Of a stretch of DNA of 64,000 bases, positions 25,865-34,098 are shown one piece after another; within the stretch, counting starts at the first letter, position 1, and each line of letters begins with the position of its first letter. Made by a program: the position numbers and the translations under genes. The notes below the pieces were generated by a model. It was not told the DNA's origin. It did no database searches and saw nothing but the letters and a program-made list of their open reading frames with translations. Source of the DNA: DASQZT01 sp963728965 (lineage in GTDB: Bacteria; Acidobacteriota; Terriglobia; Bryobacterales; Bryobacteraceae); assembly GCA_963728965.1 (NCBI GenBank), contig CAVSMH010000008.1, positions 1 to 64,000 on the forward strand, written 5' to 3'.

Positions 25865-26182
25865 CTAATTCCGATGCGGGGGAGTCCAGGTCCTCGCAAA
25901 CCCCTTCAGACGCTCCTCTTGGACCTCATGTTCCAGCAGTAGCCCCTGCACCAACCGGAGAAGGCCGTTGGTTAAGTGCCAATCCGGCGAATCTTTCTGC
26001 CCCTGATTCTCTATCCAGTCCAGGCGCGCTTGAAACGAAGCGGTTGCCGCTGCGTATAGATCGACCACATCGACGTCACGGTGCTCGGCTTGCACCTTCG
26101 CCGGCAACGGAGTGCTTCGCGTCACAGGCAAGATGCGGGGAGCCGGTGTGAGATCGGTCAAGTTCTTGTTTTCCGTGCTCAT
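25865..26182 (-). CDS. Small hypothetical protein in ars operon
   Basis: ATG 26182 follows GGAGGATTTGAG. The 105-residue product is soluble and helical in its C-terminal half (DLYAAATASFQARLDWIEN, LLRLVQGLLLEHEVQ). No Cys or known motif. It lies between acr3 and arsR. Confidence 0.5.
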   Translation of the reverse strand: MSTENKNLTDLTPAPRILPVTRSTPLPAKVQAEHRDVDVVDLYAAATASFQARLDWIENQGQKDSPDWHLTNGLLRLVQGLLLEHEVQEERLKGFARTWTPPHRN

Positions 26183-26209
26183 ACTCAAATCCTCCACAAT
26201 GAATTTCTG

Positions 26210-27295
26210 TCAGGCCTTCTGCGTGCGACAGGTATCGATGCTGGCAAACACGCCGCCGTACCATTTCCGATTGATCCAGAGTGCGACATTGACCAAGGAA
26301 ATGAGGACGGGGACTTCGACCAGCGGTCCGATTACGGCTGCGAAAGCGGCACCATGGTGGATGCCGAACGTGGCGATTGCCACTGCGATGGCGAGCTCGA
26401 AATTGTTGGACGATGCGGTGAAGGAGAGCGTGGTTGCCTCCGCATAGTTGGCGCCCACCTTCTTGCTCATCCAGAACGACGCGAAGAACATCACCACGAA
26501 GTAGATGGTCAGCGGGATGGCAACCCGAACCACGTCGAATGGCAGCTGCACGATCATCTCGCCCTTCAGGGAGAACATCACCACGATGGTGAATAACAAA
26601 GCGATCAAGGTCATGGGGCTGATTTTCGGGATGAACTTCTTCTCGTACCACTCGCGGCCCCTGGCTTTCTGCAGCGCGAAACGGGTGAGCATTCCGGCCA
26701 GGAATGGGATGCCCAGGTAGATGAAGACGCTCTTCGCAATCGCGGCCATGGAAATGTCGACCTCGACCGCCCGGAGGCCCAACCAGCGTGGAACGGTGGC
26801 CAGGAAGAAGTAGGAGTAGACGGAGAAGAACAAGACCTGGAAGATCGAGTTCAACGCCACCAGGCCGGCAGCGTACTCACGGTCGCCGTGCGCCAGGTCA
26901 TTCCAGACGATGACCATGGCGATGCAGCGGGCCAGACCGATCAGAATGAGTCCCGTCATATACTCGGGTTTGTCGCGCAGGAAAAGCACGGCGAGCGCAA
27001 ACATCAGGATCGGTCCGACCACCCAGTTCTGGACGAGCGAGAGTACCAGGATGCGGCGGTGCTGGAAGACCCGTCCCATCTCCTCGTACTTCACCTTCGC
27101 CAGCGGCGGATACATCATCAGGATCAGCCCGATGGCGATGGGGATGGATGTCGTGCCGACGCTGAAGCGGTCGAGAAAGGGCACGACGCCAGGGACGAGG
27201 TAGCCGAGTCCGACCCCGGCTGCCATGGCGGCGAAAATCCAGAGTGTGAGAAACCGATCGAGAAACGAAAGCCGGGGACTTGTTGGTGTGTCCAT
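26210..27295 (-). CDS. acr3: ACR3-family arsenite efflux permease
   Basis: The 361-residue protein has ten predicted membrane helices and the ACR3 signature including MMYPPLAKVKYE and the conserved Cys in GLARCIAMVIVWN. It exports arsenite, using proton motive force or driven by the ArsA ATPase encoded upstream. Gene order arsD-arsA-acr3 is a known variant of arsDAB. Confidence 0.95.
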   Translation of the reverse strand: MDTPTSPRLSFLDRFLTLWIFAAMAAGVGLGYLVPGVVPFLDRFSVGTTSIPIAIGLILMMYPPLAKVKYEEMGRVFQHRRILVLSLVQNWVVGPILMFALAVLFLRDKPEYMTGLILIGLARCIAMVIVWNDLAHGDREYAAGLVALNSIFQVLFFSVYSYFFLATVPRWLGLRAVEVDISMAAIAKSVFIYLGIPFLAGMLTRFALQKARGREWYEKKFIPKISPMTLIALLFTIVVMFSLKGEMIVQLPFDVVRVAIPLTIYFVVMFFASFWMSKKVGANYAEATTLSFTASSNNFELAIAVAIATFGIHHGAAFAAVIGPLVEVPVLISLVNVALWINRKWYGGVFASIDTCRTQKA

Positions 27296-27303
27296 GTCTG
27301 TTT

Positions 27304-29108
27304 TCAGCCTTTCGAAGCTCCTGCAAAGGCTAGTGAATCGCCCGCCAGCTCCCGCAACAGCTCAGGGCCTACGGGAGCCGCGGGTTTCCAAGGGATCACC
27401 GCAAATCGGGTTGCCAGGCGATCACGCACTTCCGCGAGGTACGGAGCCTCTCGTGATCCGCGCTCGACCAGGACCGGGTCGCGGAATCCATCGCCCGCGA
27501 AGCTCTGGTTGATGATCCAGGCGTAAGGCTTGATGCCGGCCCGCAGGAGGTCGTCCTGCAACCGCGCCGCTTCGTGTACGGGAGTCGCCTCCGGCAACGT
27601 CACCAGCAGAACACGAGTGAACTCGGCGTCTCGAAGCCGCGGAAGGAGTTGCCGCACGGCATCCGGCACATCGCTCATCGTGCGCGTGACGTCGCGGTGG
27701 TAGGCTTCGGCGGCATCCAGCAAGCAGGATCGTGTGTCCGGTGGGAGCCGTGTCGAGCACCACGAAAGCGTGCTCTCCTTCGGCTACGGTTCGCGCGAAC
27801 GCACTGAACACTGCGATTTCCTCGGTACAGGGTGACCGCAAGTCCTCCGCAAGCAGGGCCATCCCCTGCTCGTCCAGTTGGGGCGCCGCTTTCGCCAGGA
27901 CGGCTTCGGTGTATTGGCTGGTTTCCGTGGCGGGATCGATCCGGCTCACGGATAGGTTCGGAACTGATCCGCCGACCGTAGCCGCCAGGTGAGCCGCTGG
28001 GTCGGTCGTGCTGAGATGTACCGGATGCCCTCGGTGGGCAAGTTCGATGGCGATGGCAGACGCTACTGTCGTTTTACCGACGCCACCCTTCCCCATCGTC
28101 ATTACGACGCCGTGTCCCATCTTTTCGAGTTCGTCGATCAGGGCCGAAAGGGGAAGCCCGGAGTGAATCACTTCGGACAGGTCCTTGTGCACCGCCTTGC
28201 GAATCGGCGACATGCCGCCGAACACACTCCGGAGGTTCTCCACGCCCATCGGAGCGTAGGGGAGCAGCGGGACCTCGATTCGCGGAAGTTTCGCTAGCTC
28301 GGCGGGCATCCCGGCGAGCGCTTCCTGGCCGCGGACTTCGAGTGCGCACGCGGCGGCATCGCTGCGATCCTGTGCAACAAAGAGGCCGTTGAGAAACAAT
28401 ACCTGATTGGCGATACCCATTTCCGCCAGTTCCGCCCGTGTTCGATTCGCTTCGGCGAGTGAGGAGCGCTCGGGACGGCTTACCAAGACCAGCGTTGTCG
28501 TGGATGCGTCGGTGAGAGCTTGCAGGCTGGAGTCGTATAGGGATTTCTGAGTTTCGAGGCCGGCCAGTGGCCCAAGGCACGAGGTGCCGGTCGTGTTCTC
28601 GGCAATGAATCCCGTCCATGCGGCCGGAAGCTGCAACAAGCGAAGTGTATGTCCCGTCGGAGCCGTGTCGAAGATGATGTGATCGAATCCGGCCGTCGCC
28701 TGGACATCGCCGAGCAGTTTGGTGAATTCATCAAAGGCGGCGATCTCGACCGTGCATGCGCCGGATAGCTGCTCTTCCATGCTGGTGAGGGAGGCTTCGG
28801 GGAGCACCCCGCGGTACGGCCCGATCACCCGGTCCCGGTAGGCCTTTGCGGCCGCTTCCGGATCGATGTTCAGCGCGAACAGTCCATCAGCGCCGGGAAC
28901 CGCGGTCGGTGCACCGGACAACTGGACGCCCAGAACCTCATCGAGATTCGATGCCGGGTCGGTGCTGACCAATAGCACCTTCTTGCCCTGGTGCGCCATT
29001 GACACGGCCGTCGCACATGCGAGCGATGTCTTGCCGACGCCGCCTTTTCCAGTGAAGAAGAGAATGCGCGTGGCATTCTGCCAGGAGACTGTTCCGATTT
29101 TCCGTCAT
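27304..29108 (-). CDS. arsA: Arsenical pump ATPase ArsA (two frameshifts)
   Basis: Both halves of ArsA are present: A1 with FFTGKGGVGKTSLA and A2 with TMGKGGVGKTTVA, each followed by DTAPTGHT. ArsA is the cytosolic ATPase that powers arsenite efflux with ACR3/ArsB. The frame is broken near the N-terminus (ATG 29108 is in a different frame from the first P-loop, indel near 29,075). It breaks again near 27,715 after DTAPTGHTILL, where the correct continuation is LDAAEAYHRDV. The pieces are 27422-29005 and 27304-27723. Confidence 0.88.
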
Positions 29109-29119
29109 GGCGAACCTCG

Positions 29120-29488
29120 CTAACAGCACTTGGTCTGGATCACCGGCAATTGCGCGCCGGGCTGCGCCTGAACCGGCTGGTCCGGCTCGGCGCCAGTCAG
29201 GCGCGCCAATTCATCCCGGGTCGGGTAGCAACCTTTGCTGACGACTGCACCATTCAACAGGATCACAGGCAGGCACTCGTTCCCGAACTGCTTGAGGGCC
29301 GTCTTGACGACTTCGCTGGCGGCGAAAGCTTGCGGTTGCTGGGCCAAATTGTACCGTTCCACCGCGATTCTCTGGTTGGCCAGCCAGTGGAGATCGGACG
29401 AAAAGCGGGCCAGGGCCGGATCGACACTCGGGCCGCACACACCGCTTGAACAGCACATCGGGGGATCGAAGACTTCTAATTTGGTCAT
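29120..29488 (-). CDS. arsD: Arsenic metallochaperone ArsD
   Basis: The 122-residue protein begins MTKLEVFDPPMCCSSGVCG with the vicinal Cys pair and third Cys (CC, C) that bind As(III). A thioredoxin-like fold follows, with further Cys (ECLPVILLNG, SKGCYPTR) and a terminal CC. It passes As(III) to ArsA, encoded next. Confidence 0.93.
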   Translation of the reverse strand: MTKLEVFDPPMCCSSGVCGPSVDPALARFSSDLHWLANQRIAVERYNLAQQPQAFAASEVVKTALKQFGNECLPVILLNGAVVSKGCYPTRDELARLTGAEPDQPVQAQPGAQLPVIQTKCC

Positions 29489-29541
29489 AATTCCTTCTTT
29501 CCGTCTTTCGACGAAAGGCGATAAAGCAAACACAACAATAC

Positions 29542-29894
29542 TCAAATGATCGCGACGAGAGCCTTCAGTTTTCGAATCGCGTCGTAGTTGATGCAATAGC
29601 CAATCCGAGGTCCGTCTTGATTACTGCGAATCAAGCCGGCGTCTTTCAGAATTCTGAGGTGTTCGGAGACCGTCGACTGCGCGAGGGGCAGTTCATCGAC
29701 AATTTGGCTGCACACGCGAGCCTCTTTTAGCGACAACATACGAAGAATCGAACACGAGCTGGATGCCCGATCGCCTTCGCCAGTTTTGCCAGTTCATCAT
29801 CGGCTTCCGGTCCTTCGAGCCCCAGCAAGTCGGCCTGCGCACGCGGTTCGCTTGGGGCGCAGCCCAGGGTGTCTTGATCGCATTGTTCTTTCAT
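29542..29894 (-). CDS. arsR: ArsR-family repressor (frameshifted)
   Basis: ATG 29894 starts MKEQCDQDTLGCAPSE and reads through AKLAKAIGHPARVRF. A shift at about 29,745 then leads into MLSLKEARVCSQIVDELPLA and the recognition helix LAQSTVSEHLRILKDAGL. The N-terminal Cys pair (CDQDTLGC) and VCSQI Cys could sense As(III). It precedes arsD and probably controls the arsDA-acr3 operon. Confidence 0.85.
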
Positions 29895-29935
29895 AACAGT
29901 TCGTCAAATAACGAAATTACGGTCCTTCTTTGTTG

Positions 29936-30221
29936 TCAGACGGTCAGCGCGTCCCTCGCCGCAACGTTGGTGGACACTCCATGCAGCGCCGATGCCTCAC
30001 GGGAGTTTTCGATAGTTTGCTGGAGGGCATCCTTGCATGTGCTGCATAGGAACACGCCGCGCTCGAAGGGGAAGTACAACGGTCTTGCACACGGGGTACA
30101 GAGCCGTCACGGGATCGGCGAGGGCTAGTGCATGCTCCTGACAGAGAGCTGCGGAACAATGGTGACAGAGAGCGACGGCATCGCGGCGCTTGTCTGCCTG
30201 CTGGCATTCATAGCAGATCAT
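29936..30221 (-). CDS. DUF2180-like zinc-binding protein (frameshifted)
   Basis: ATG 30221 begins MICYECQQADKRRDAVALCH with further Cys/His pairs (CHHCSAALCQEH), as in DUF2180 proteins. After a shift near the middle the second frame continues FERGVFLCSTCKDALQQTIE and stops at 29936-29938. The joined protein is about 95 residues. It may bind zinc or arsenic. It leads the minus-strand operon. Confidence 0.65.
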
Positions 30222-30586
30222 GGTGTTCCTTTGACGGATCGCTAGCAAATAGCCATTCGTCGATTAACGATATCACGCGGTTGCCCTGTCGTCAAGCCCT
30301 CGCTCGAGGCGACCCGGGTACGATGCGAACTCAATATAGGCGACGCCCGATTCGCCGCGGGAACAATGGCTAGAGAATTGCTTTGCCGACTTGGCTACCA
30401 GAGTTGATTAGGCAATGCCAGACCATAGAAGCAATGCCGTGGCCTTCGAGCCGCCAGATCTCAGCGTTCGTCGCACCGCTGTACTTGCCGATGAGTACCA
30501 CGACGGAGACGAGCATCTCGACGAGATTTCTCGCGGCCTAGTCTCCGTCAGCGCTGGGACGGGCTCCCAGCCCGTGAGATGAATTC
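30222..30586. other. Divergent intergenic region with one weak ORF
   Basis: This region separates the minus-strand ars arm from the plus-strand arm and must hold both promoters. An open frame of 55 codons runs on the plus strand from ATG 30415 to 30582 (MPDHRSNAVAFEPPDLS), with no known motif and weak support. I see no clear promoter. Confidence 0.35.
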
Positions 30587-31699
30587 GTGGCCTCCGGTCG
30601 ACTGAGGCCCCGCGCCGTAGTGGCGGGGCTTTTCCTGGGCGCGGGAGTCGCCATTCTTTCCGCGCAGGTTTTGCCGCCGCCGCTTCGCGACTCCACCGCA
30701 CTCTTCCGCTGGTCGAGCTACGTTCAACTTCGCTACACCAACGTCGAAGGCGGGGAGGACCTGTACGGGCTTCGGCGCCTCAAAGTCATGATGGGCGGCA
30801 ATTTGACCTCGCGAATTCAATGGTACGCGCAGGGACTATTCAAGGACGGAAATGACAGCCCGACCGACGGAAGGGTCTATTTCCAAGAGGCTTGGCTGCG
30901 CTTCGCCTTCAGGAAGGAGATTCAACTTGTAGTCGGTCAGTTCAAGCCGCCCTTTGGCAGGGAGCGTTTCACGCCGGACTTCCTGATTCTCACGATCGAC
31001 AGGTCATTGGTGACTGACGCGCTGACGCCGGATGGCCCCTACATCGATTCCTTTTATCGGGATCGCGGTTTCCAACTCGATGGCGAACTCCGAAGAGGCG
31101 TCCGCTACGCAGCATCGGTATTCGACGGTCGCGGCGCCAACCACCAGTTCCATGGCATCGGCCCGATGGTTGTTGGCCAAGTGCTCGACGAACTCGTCAG
31201 AGACCGGTCCTTTCTGGGTCGTCCACTGACGCTTCAAGTCGGAGCAGCTACTGCATTTCGCTGGGGCCGGGATTTGCCTTTCCGCCCTTGCTGCTCTGGT
31301 AGCCCATGGACCGGCATGGAGCACTTCCGCGGCTCGGATCGCCGCTGGGGCGTCGAATTCTCCGCCGACTGGGGCAAGTCGTCTCTGCGCGCCGAGTACC
31401 TCCGCGCGCGCCTTCGCCCCACGTCGGGCTCAGCGCTCGATTTCGCGGCCAGCGGTTGGTATGCCCAGGCTGCTCAGTTCGTCGCGCCGAAGTGGCAGGT
31501 CGTCGCCAAGTTCGAAGGACTCGACCCGAATGAGCAAGTAAACAACAACAAGAATGTCCGCCAGACGACCCTTGGGTTGAACTACTACCTCCGGCAGAAC
31601 CGCCTCAAGCTGATGGCCGGCTACGTATTCCGGCAAGAAGCGATCCAACCGGTGGCCAACAACCTCTTCCAAGTGCAGTTCCAGTGCTTCCTGCATTAG
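30587..31699 (+). CDS. Phosphate-selective porin O/P-like outer-membrane protein
   Basis: The 370-residue protein (GTG 30587) has a signal sequence (VVAGLFLGAGVAILSAQ) and repeated amphipathic beta strands with the O/P porin pattern (RRLKVMMGGNLTSRIQWYAQ, LVVGQFKPPFGRERFT, YVFRQEA). It would form an anion channel. In an arsenic island it could admit arsenate or phosphate, or serve efflux. A stem GCCCCGC/GCGGGGC followed by TTTT sits inside the first codons (about 30609-30636) and may attenuate or mark a later GTG start (30622). Confidence 0.8.
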   Translation: MASGRLRPRAVVAGLFLGAGVAILSAQVLPPPLRDSTALFRWSSYVQLRYTNVEGGEDLYGLRRLKVMMGGNLTSRIQWYAQGLFKDGNDSPTDGRVYFQEAWLRFAFRKEIQLVVGQFKPPFGRERFTPDFLILTIDRSLVTDALTPDGPYIDSFYRDRGFQLDGELRRGVRYAASVFDGRGANHQFHGIGPMVVGQVLDELVRDRSFLGRPLTLQVGAATAFRWGRDLPFRPCCSGSPWTGMEHFRGSDRRWGVEFSADWGKSSLRAEYLRARLRPTSGSALDFAASGWYAQAAQFVAPKWQVVAKFEGLDPNEQVNNNKNVRQTTLGLNYYLRQNRLKLMAGYVFRQEAIQPVANNLFQVQFQCFLH

Positions 31700-31729
31700 G
31701 GTGAGCTGGGGGAATTGAGCCAAGCAGTG

Positions 31730-31839
31730 GGGTATTTGGCGCAATCGCCAAGTAGTCCCCGTCGTTTGCCGCCGCCAAAGAACCTATCATGTTGCAGAGA
31801 ATCAAGGGCGGCTTGCTTATTTGGCGCTTTGGCCAAATA
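31730..31839 (+). promoter_or_regulatory. Two palindromes, candidate ArsR operators
   Basis: An interrupted palindrome at 31730-31761 (GGGGTATTTGGCG with CGCCAAGTAGTCCCC) and another at 31818-31839 (TATTTGG, 8-bp gap, CCAAATA) share a TTTGGC/GCCAAA core. The second ends 19 bp before the ArsR-thioredoxin start. They look like autoregulatory operator sites. Confidence 0.6.
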
Positions 31840-31858
31840 GTTGCTCATCTATTCGTTG

Positions 31859-32443
31859 ATGGACGCCAAGACCCAAGCCCAATTTGAAGTCCGCGCGCGG
31901 ATCCTGAAGGCCCTCGCGCACCCCTCGCGGTTGTTCATGGTCGACCAACTCTCTCACGGGGAGCGCTGTGTTTGTGAATTAACCGCGATGGTCGGTGCGG
32001 ACATGTCGACGGTGAGCAAGCACCTCTCGGTGCTGAAGTCAGCCGGAGTCGTGGCCGACGAAAAGCGCGGGATGCAGGTCTACTACCGGCTCAAAATGCC
32101 GTGCGTGCTGCGCTTCTTCGACTGCGTAGGCGAAGTGATCGAACAGACCGCGCGCGAGCAGATGGAAATGGCGAACATTCGCGAAGGCAAGGCCTTGATG
32201 AAGATCCAGATTCTTGGGACCGGCTGCGCCAGGTGTAAGCAACTCACGGAAAATACTGAAACGGCGGCCCGCAACCTCGGGCTGGACTACGAACTGGAAA
32301 ACGTCACCGACATGAACGACATCATGCGATTCGGCGTGATAGCGACGCCGGCTCTTGCCATTGATGGCACGGTGAGGCTCGTCGGCAAGGTTGTGACGGC
32401 GGCCGAAATCCAAACAATACTGACCAGCTCCATCAACTCATAA
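31859..32443 (+). CDS. ArsR repressor fused to thioredoxin-like domain
   Basis: Residues 1-105 form an ArsR winged helix (LKALAHPSRLFMVDQLSHGE, CVCEL motif for As(III), recognition helix MSTVSKHLSVLKSAGVV). Residues ~117-195 form a small thioredoxin-like domain of the MTH895/TM0996 type with redox motif GTGCARCKQ and cis-Pro region ATPALAIDG. An internal ATG (MKIQILGT) marks the domain start but lacks its own stop upstream. The same domain is joined to ArsM at 36587. A redox-sensing repressor or a coupled reductase is possible. Confidence 0.85.
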   Translation: MDAKTQAQFEVRARILKALAHPSRLFMVDQLSHGERCVCELTAMVGADMSTVSKHLSVLKSAGVVADEKRGMQVYYRLKMPCVLRFFDCVGEVIEQTAREQMEMANIREGKALMKIQILGTGCARCKQLTENTETAARNLGLDYELENVTDMNDIMRFGVIATPALAIDGTVRLVGKVVTAAEIQTILTSSINS

Positions 32444-32459
32444 CGAAAGGAATCCACCG

Positions 32460-32858
32460 ATGAATATTCGACCAAAGTGCGCCTGCAACGGAGTTACAGA
32501 CCTGATGTTCTGTTGTTCGGGAGCCGCTGATACGGCCGAGATTGGCGATCGTGCGGTCCGGGCGTTGCACAAAGCGGGAGATGCAAAGATGTTCTGCCTT
32601 GCCGGCATCGCTGGCGATGTAGAACTGATCGTGGTCAACTCGAAGGCTGCCAACCGGTCGCTCGTCGTCGACGGATGCGACAGCGATTGTGCCAAGAAGA
32701 CCATGCAGAAGAATGGGTTCAACGACTTCATCCATTTCCGGGTGACCGACGTGGGTTGGGAGAAAGGCAAGACGCCAGTTACAGAGGAGCGGGTCGCCGA
32801 GATTGCCTCCCGTCTTCGCGCATTGTTCCCGGAGGCGCCGGCAGGCGTACAGGCATGA
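32460..32858 (+). CDS. arsE: ArsE-like DGC-domain protein
   Basis: The 132-residue protein belongs to the putative zinc-binding DGC family: N-terminal CACNG and CCSG, central LVVDGCDSDCAKKTM with the Asp-Gly-Cys motif. Its place before ArsF- and ArsG-like genes matches the arsEFG set described for reduction and efflux of nitroaromatic arsenicals. The stop overlaps the next ATG. Confidence 0.8.
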   Translation: MNIRPKCACNGVTDLMFCCSGAADTAEIGDRAVRALHKAGDAKMFCLAGIAGDVELIVVNSKAANRSLVVDGCDSDCAKKTMQKNGFNDFIHFRVTDVGWEKGKTPVTEERVAEIASRLRALFPEAPAGVQA

Positions 32859-33364
32859 ACACGAAAAGACTCGTGTCCCGCATTCTGATTGCCTTCGTGT
32901 TGATGAGCGTCGGATACCTCGGATTCCGAAGTGTGCGCGCGGCAAAGGACTGGCATCCACCGACCTCGGTGCAGGCCGCCACGCCGGAAACGAAAGAGCC
33001 CCCGACCTCCAGCGCTCGGGCAGATGACTCGAAGATCATTGCCTACTATTTCCATGTAAACGTGCGCTGCGTGACGTGCCGGACGATCGAGGCCTATTCC
33101 AAAGAAGTGATCCATCAACGGTTTGCCAAGGAGATTGCCTCGGGCCGCGTGGAATGGCGGCTCGTCAATATTCAGACCCCGGAGAACCGGCACTTCGTTC
33201 AGGACTACCAACTCTTCACCAAGTCCCTCGTGCTGGTGCTCAACAAGGGTGGACAGCAGAAGGAATACAAGGTGCTGAACGACACGTGGGAACTGGTTGG
33301 GGACAAGGCGGCCATGCAGGGGTACGTCGAGAAGGAAGTCCGCAACTACTTGCGGAAGCTCTGA
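32855..33364 (+). CDS. arsF: ArsF-like membrane-anchored thiol protein
   Basis: The 169-residue protein has an N-terminal membrane anchor (ILIAFVLMSVGYLGFRSV) and a periplasmic domain with YYFHVNVRCVTCRTIEAYS, a CxxC redox pair, then ENRHFVQDYQLFTKSLVLV. It matches the ArsF family (nitrophenyl-compound reductase subunit). It is translationally coupled to arsE and arsG by ATGA overlaps. A paralogue lies at 41029. Confidence 0.82.
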   Translation: MNTKRLVSRILIAFVLMSVGYLGFRSVRAAKDWHPPTSVQAATPETKEPPTSSARADDSKIIAYYFHVNVRCVTCRTIEAYSKEVIHQRFAKEIASGRVEWRLVNIQTPENRHFVQDYQLFTKSLVLVLNKGGQQKEYKVLNDTWELVGDKAAMQGYVEKEVRNYLRKL

Positions 33365-34071
33365 TGGCGGAGCCGTTCATGGATACCCAGTTCGTCGCAG
33401 CGGGCACGGCTTTCTGGTTGGGGCTGCTTACATCGGTGAGCCCCTGCCCACTGGCTTCGAATATCGCTGCCATTTCCTACATTGGGAAAGGTATCGCGAA
33501 TCCGAAGCGTGTCCTCGCGGCTGGGGTGCTCTACACGCTGGGGCGAGTCCTGGCTTACGCCGTGTTGGGGTCGCTGCTGGTCGCAAGCGTTGCCAGCGTC
33601 GTAGGACTCTCAAACTCCCTCCAGCGCTACATGAATCAACTGTTGGGGCCTGTGCTGATTCTCGCCGGCATGTTCCTGCTTGAGTTATTGCACTGGAGAT
33701 CCGGCGGAGGTGGCGTCAGCAAGAGCCTTCAGCGAAGGGCAGATCGCTGGGGCCTATGGGGAGCGGTCGCGCTCGGGGGACTCTTTGCTCTGTCTTTCTG
33801 TCCGGTCTCCGCCGCTCTCTTCTTCGGAAGCCTGCTTCCTCTCGCAATTCGTAGTGGCGGATCGATTGTCATGCCCTCGATCTATGGCGTAGGTACAGGA
33901 ATTCCAGTCCTCGCCTTTGCGCTCCTGGCGGCTTTTGGGGCCCAGGCCCTGAGCGGCGTGTTCAACCGCATCACGCAGTTGGAGCTGTGGGCAAGGCGGG
34001 TGACCGGGGTGGTGTTCATTCTTGTCGGCGCTTACTACACGCTGAATTACGTCTTCGAAGTCTTTTCCTAG
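33364..34071 (+). CDS. arsG: ArsG-like CcdA/DsbD-type membrane protein
   Basis: The 235-residue protein has six membrane helices with paired Cys-Pro motifs SVSPCPLASN and LSFCPVSAALFF, as in CcdA thiol-disulfide transporters and ArsG permeases. It may move reducing equivalents to ArsF across the membrane or export aromatic arsenicals. It is the third gene of the arsEFG-like set. Confidence 0.82.
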   Translation: MAEPFMDTQFVAAGTAFWLGLLTSVSPCPLASNIAAISYIGKGIANPKRVLAAGVLYTLGRVLAYAVLGSLLVASVASVVGLSNSLQRYMNQLLGPVLILAGMFLLELLHWRSGGGGVSKSLQRRADRWGLWGAVALGGLFALSFCPVSAALFFGSLLPLAIRSGGSIVMPSIYGVGTGIPVLAFALLAAFGAQALSGVFNRITQLELWARRVTGVVFILVGAYYTLNYVFEVFS

Positions 34072-34098
34072 GATGTCATCACAAGGACTTTATCGATC

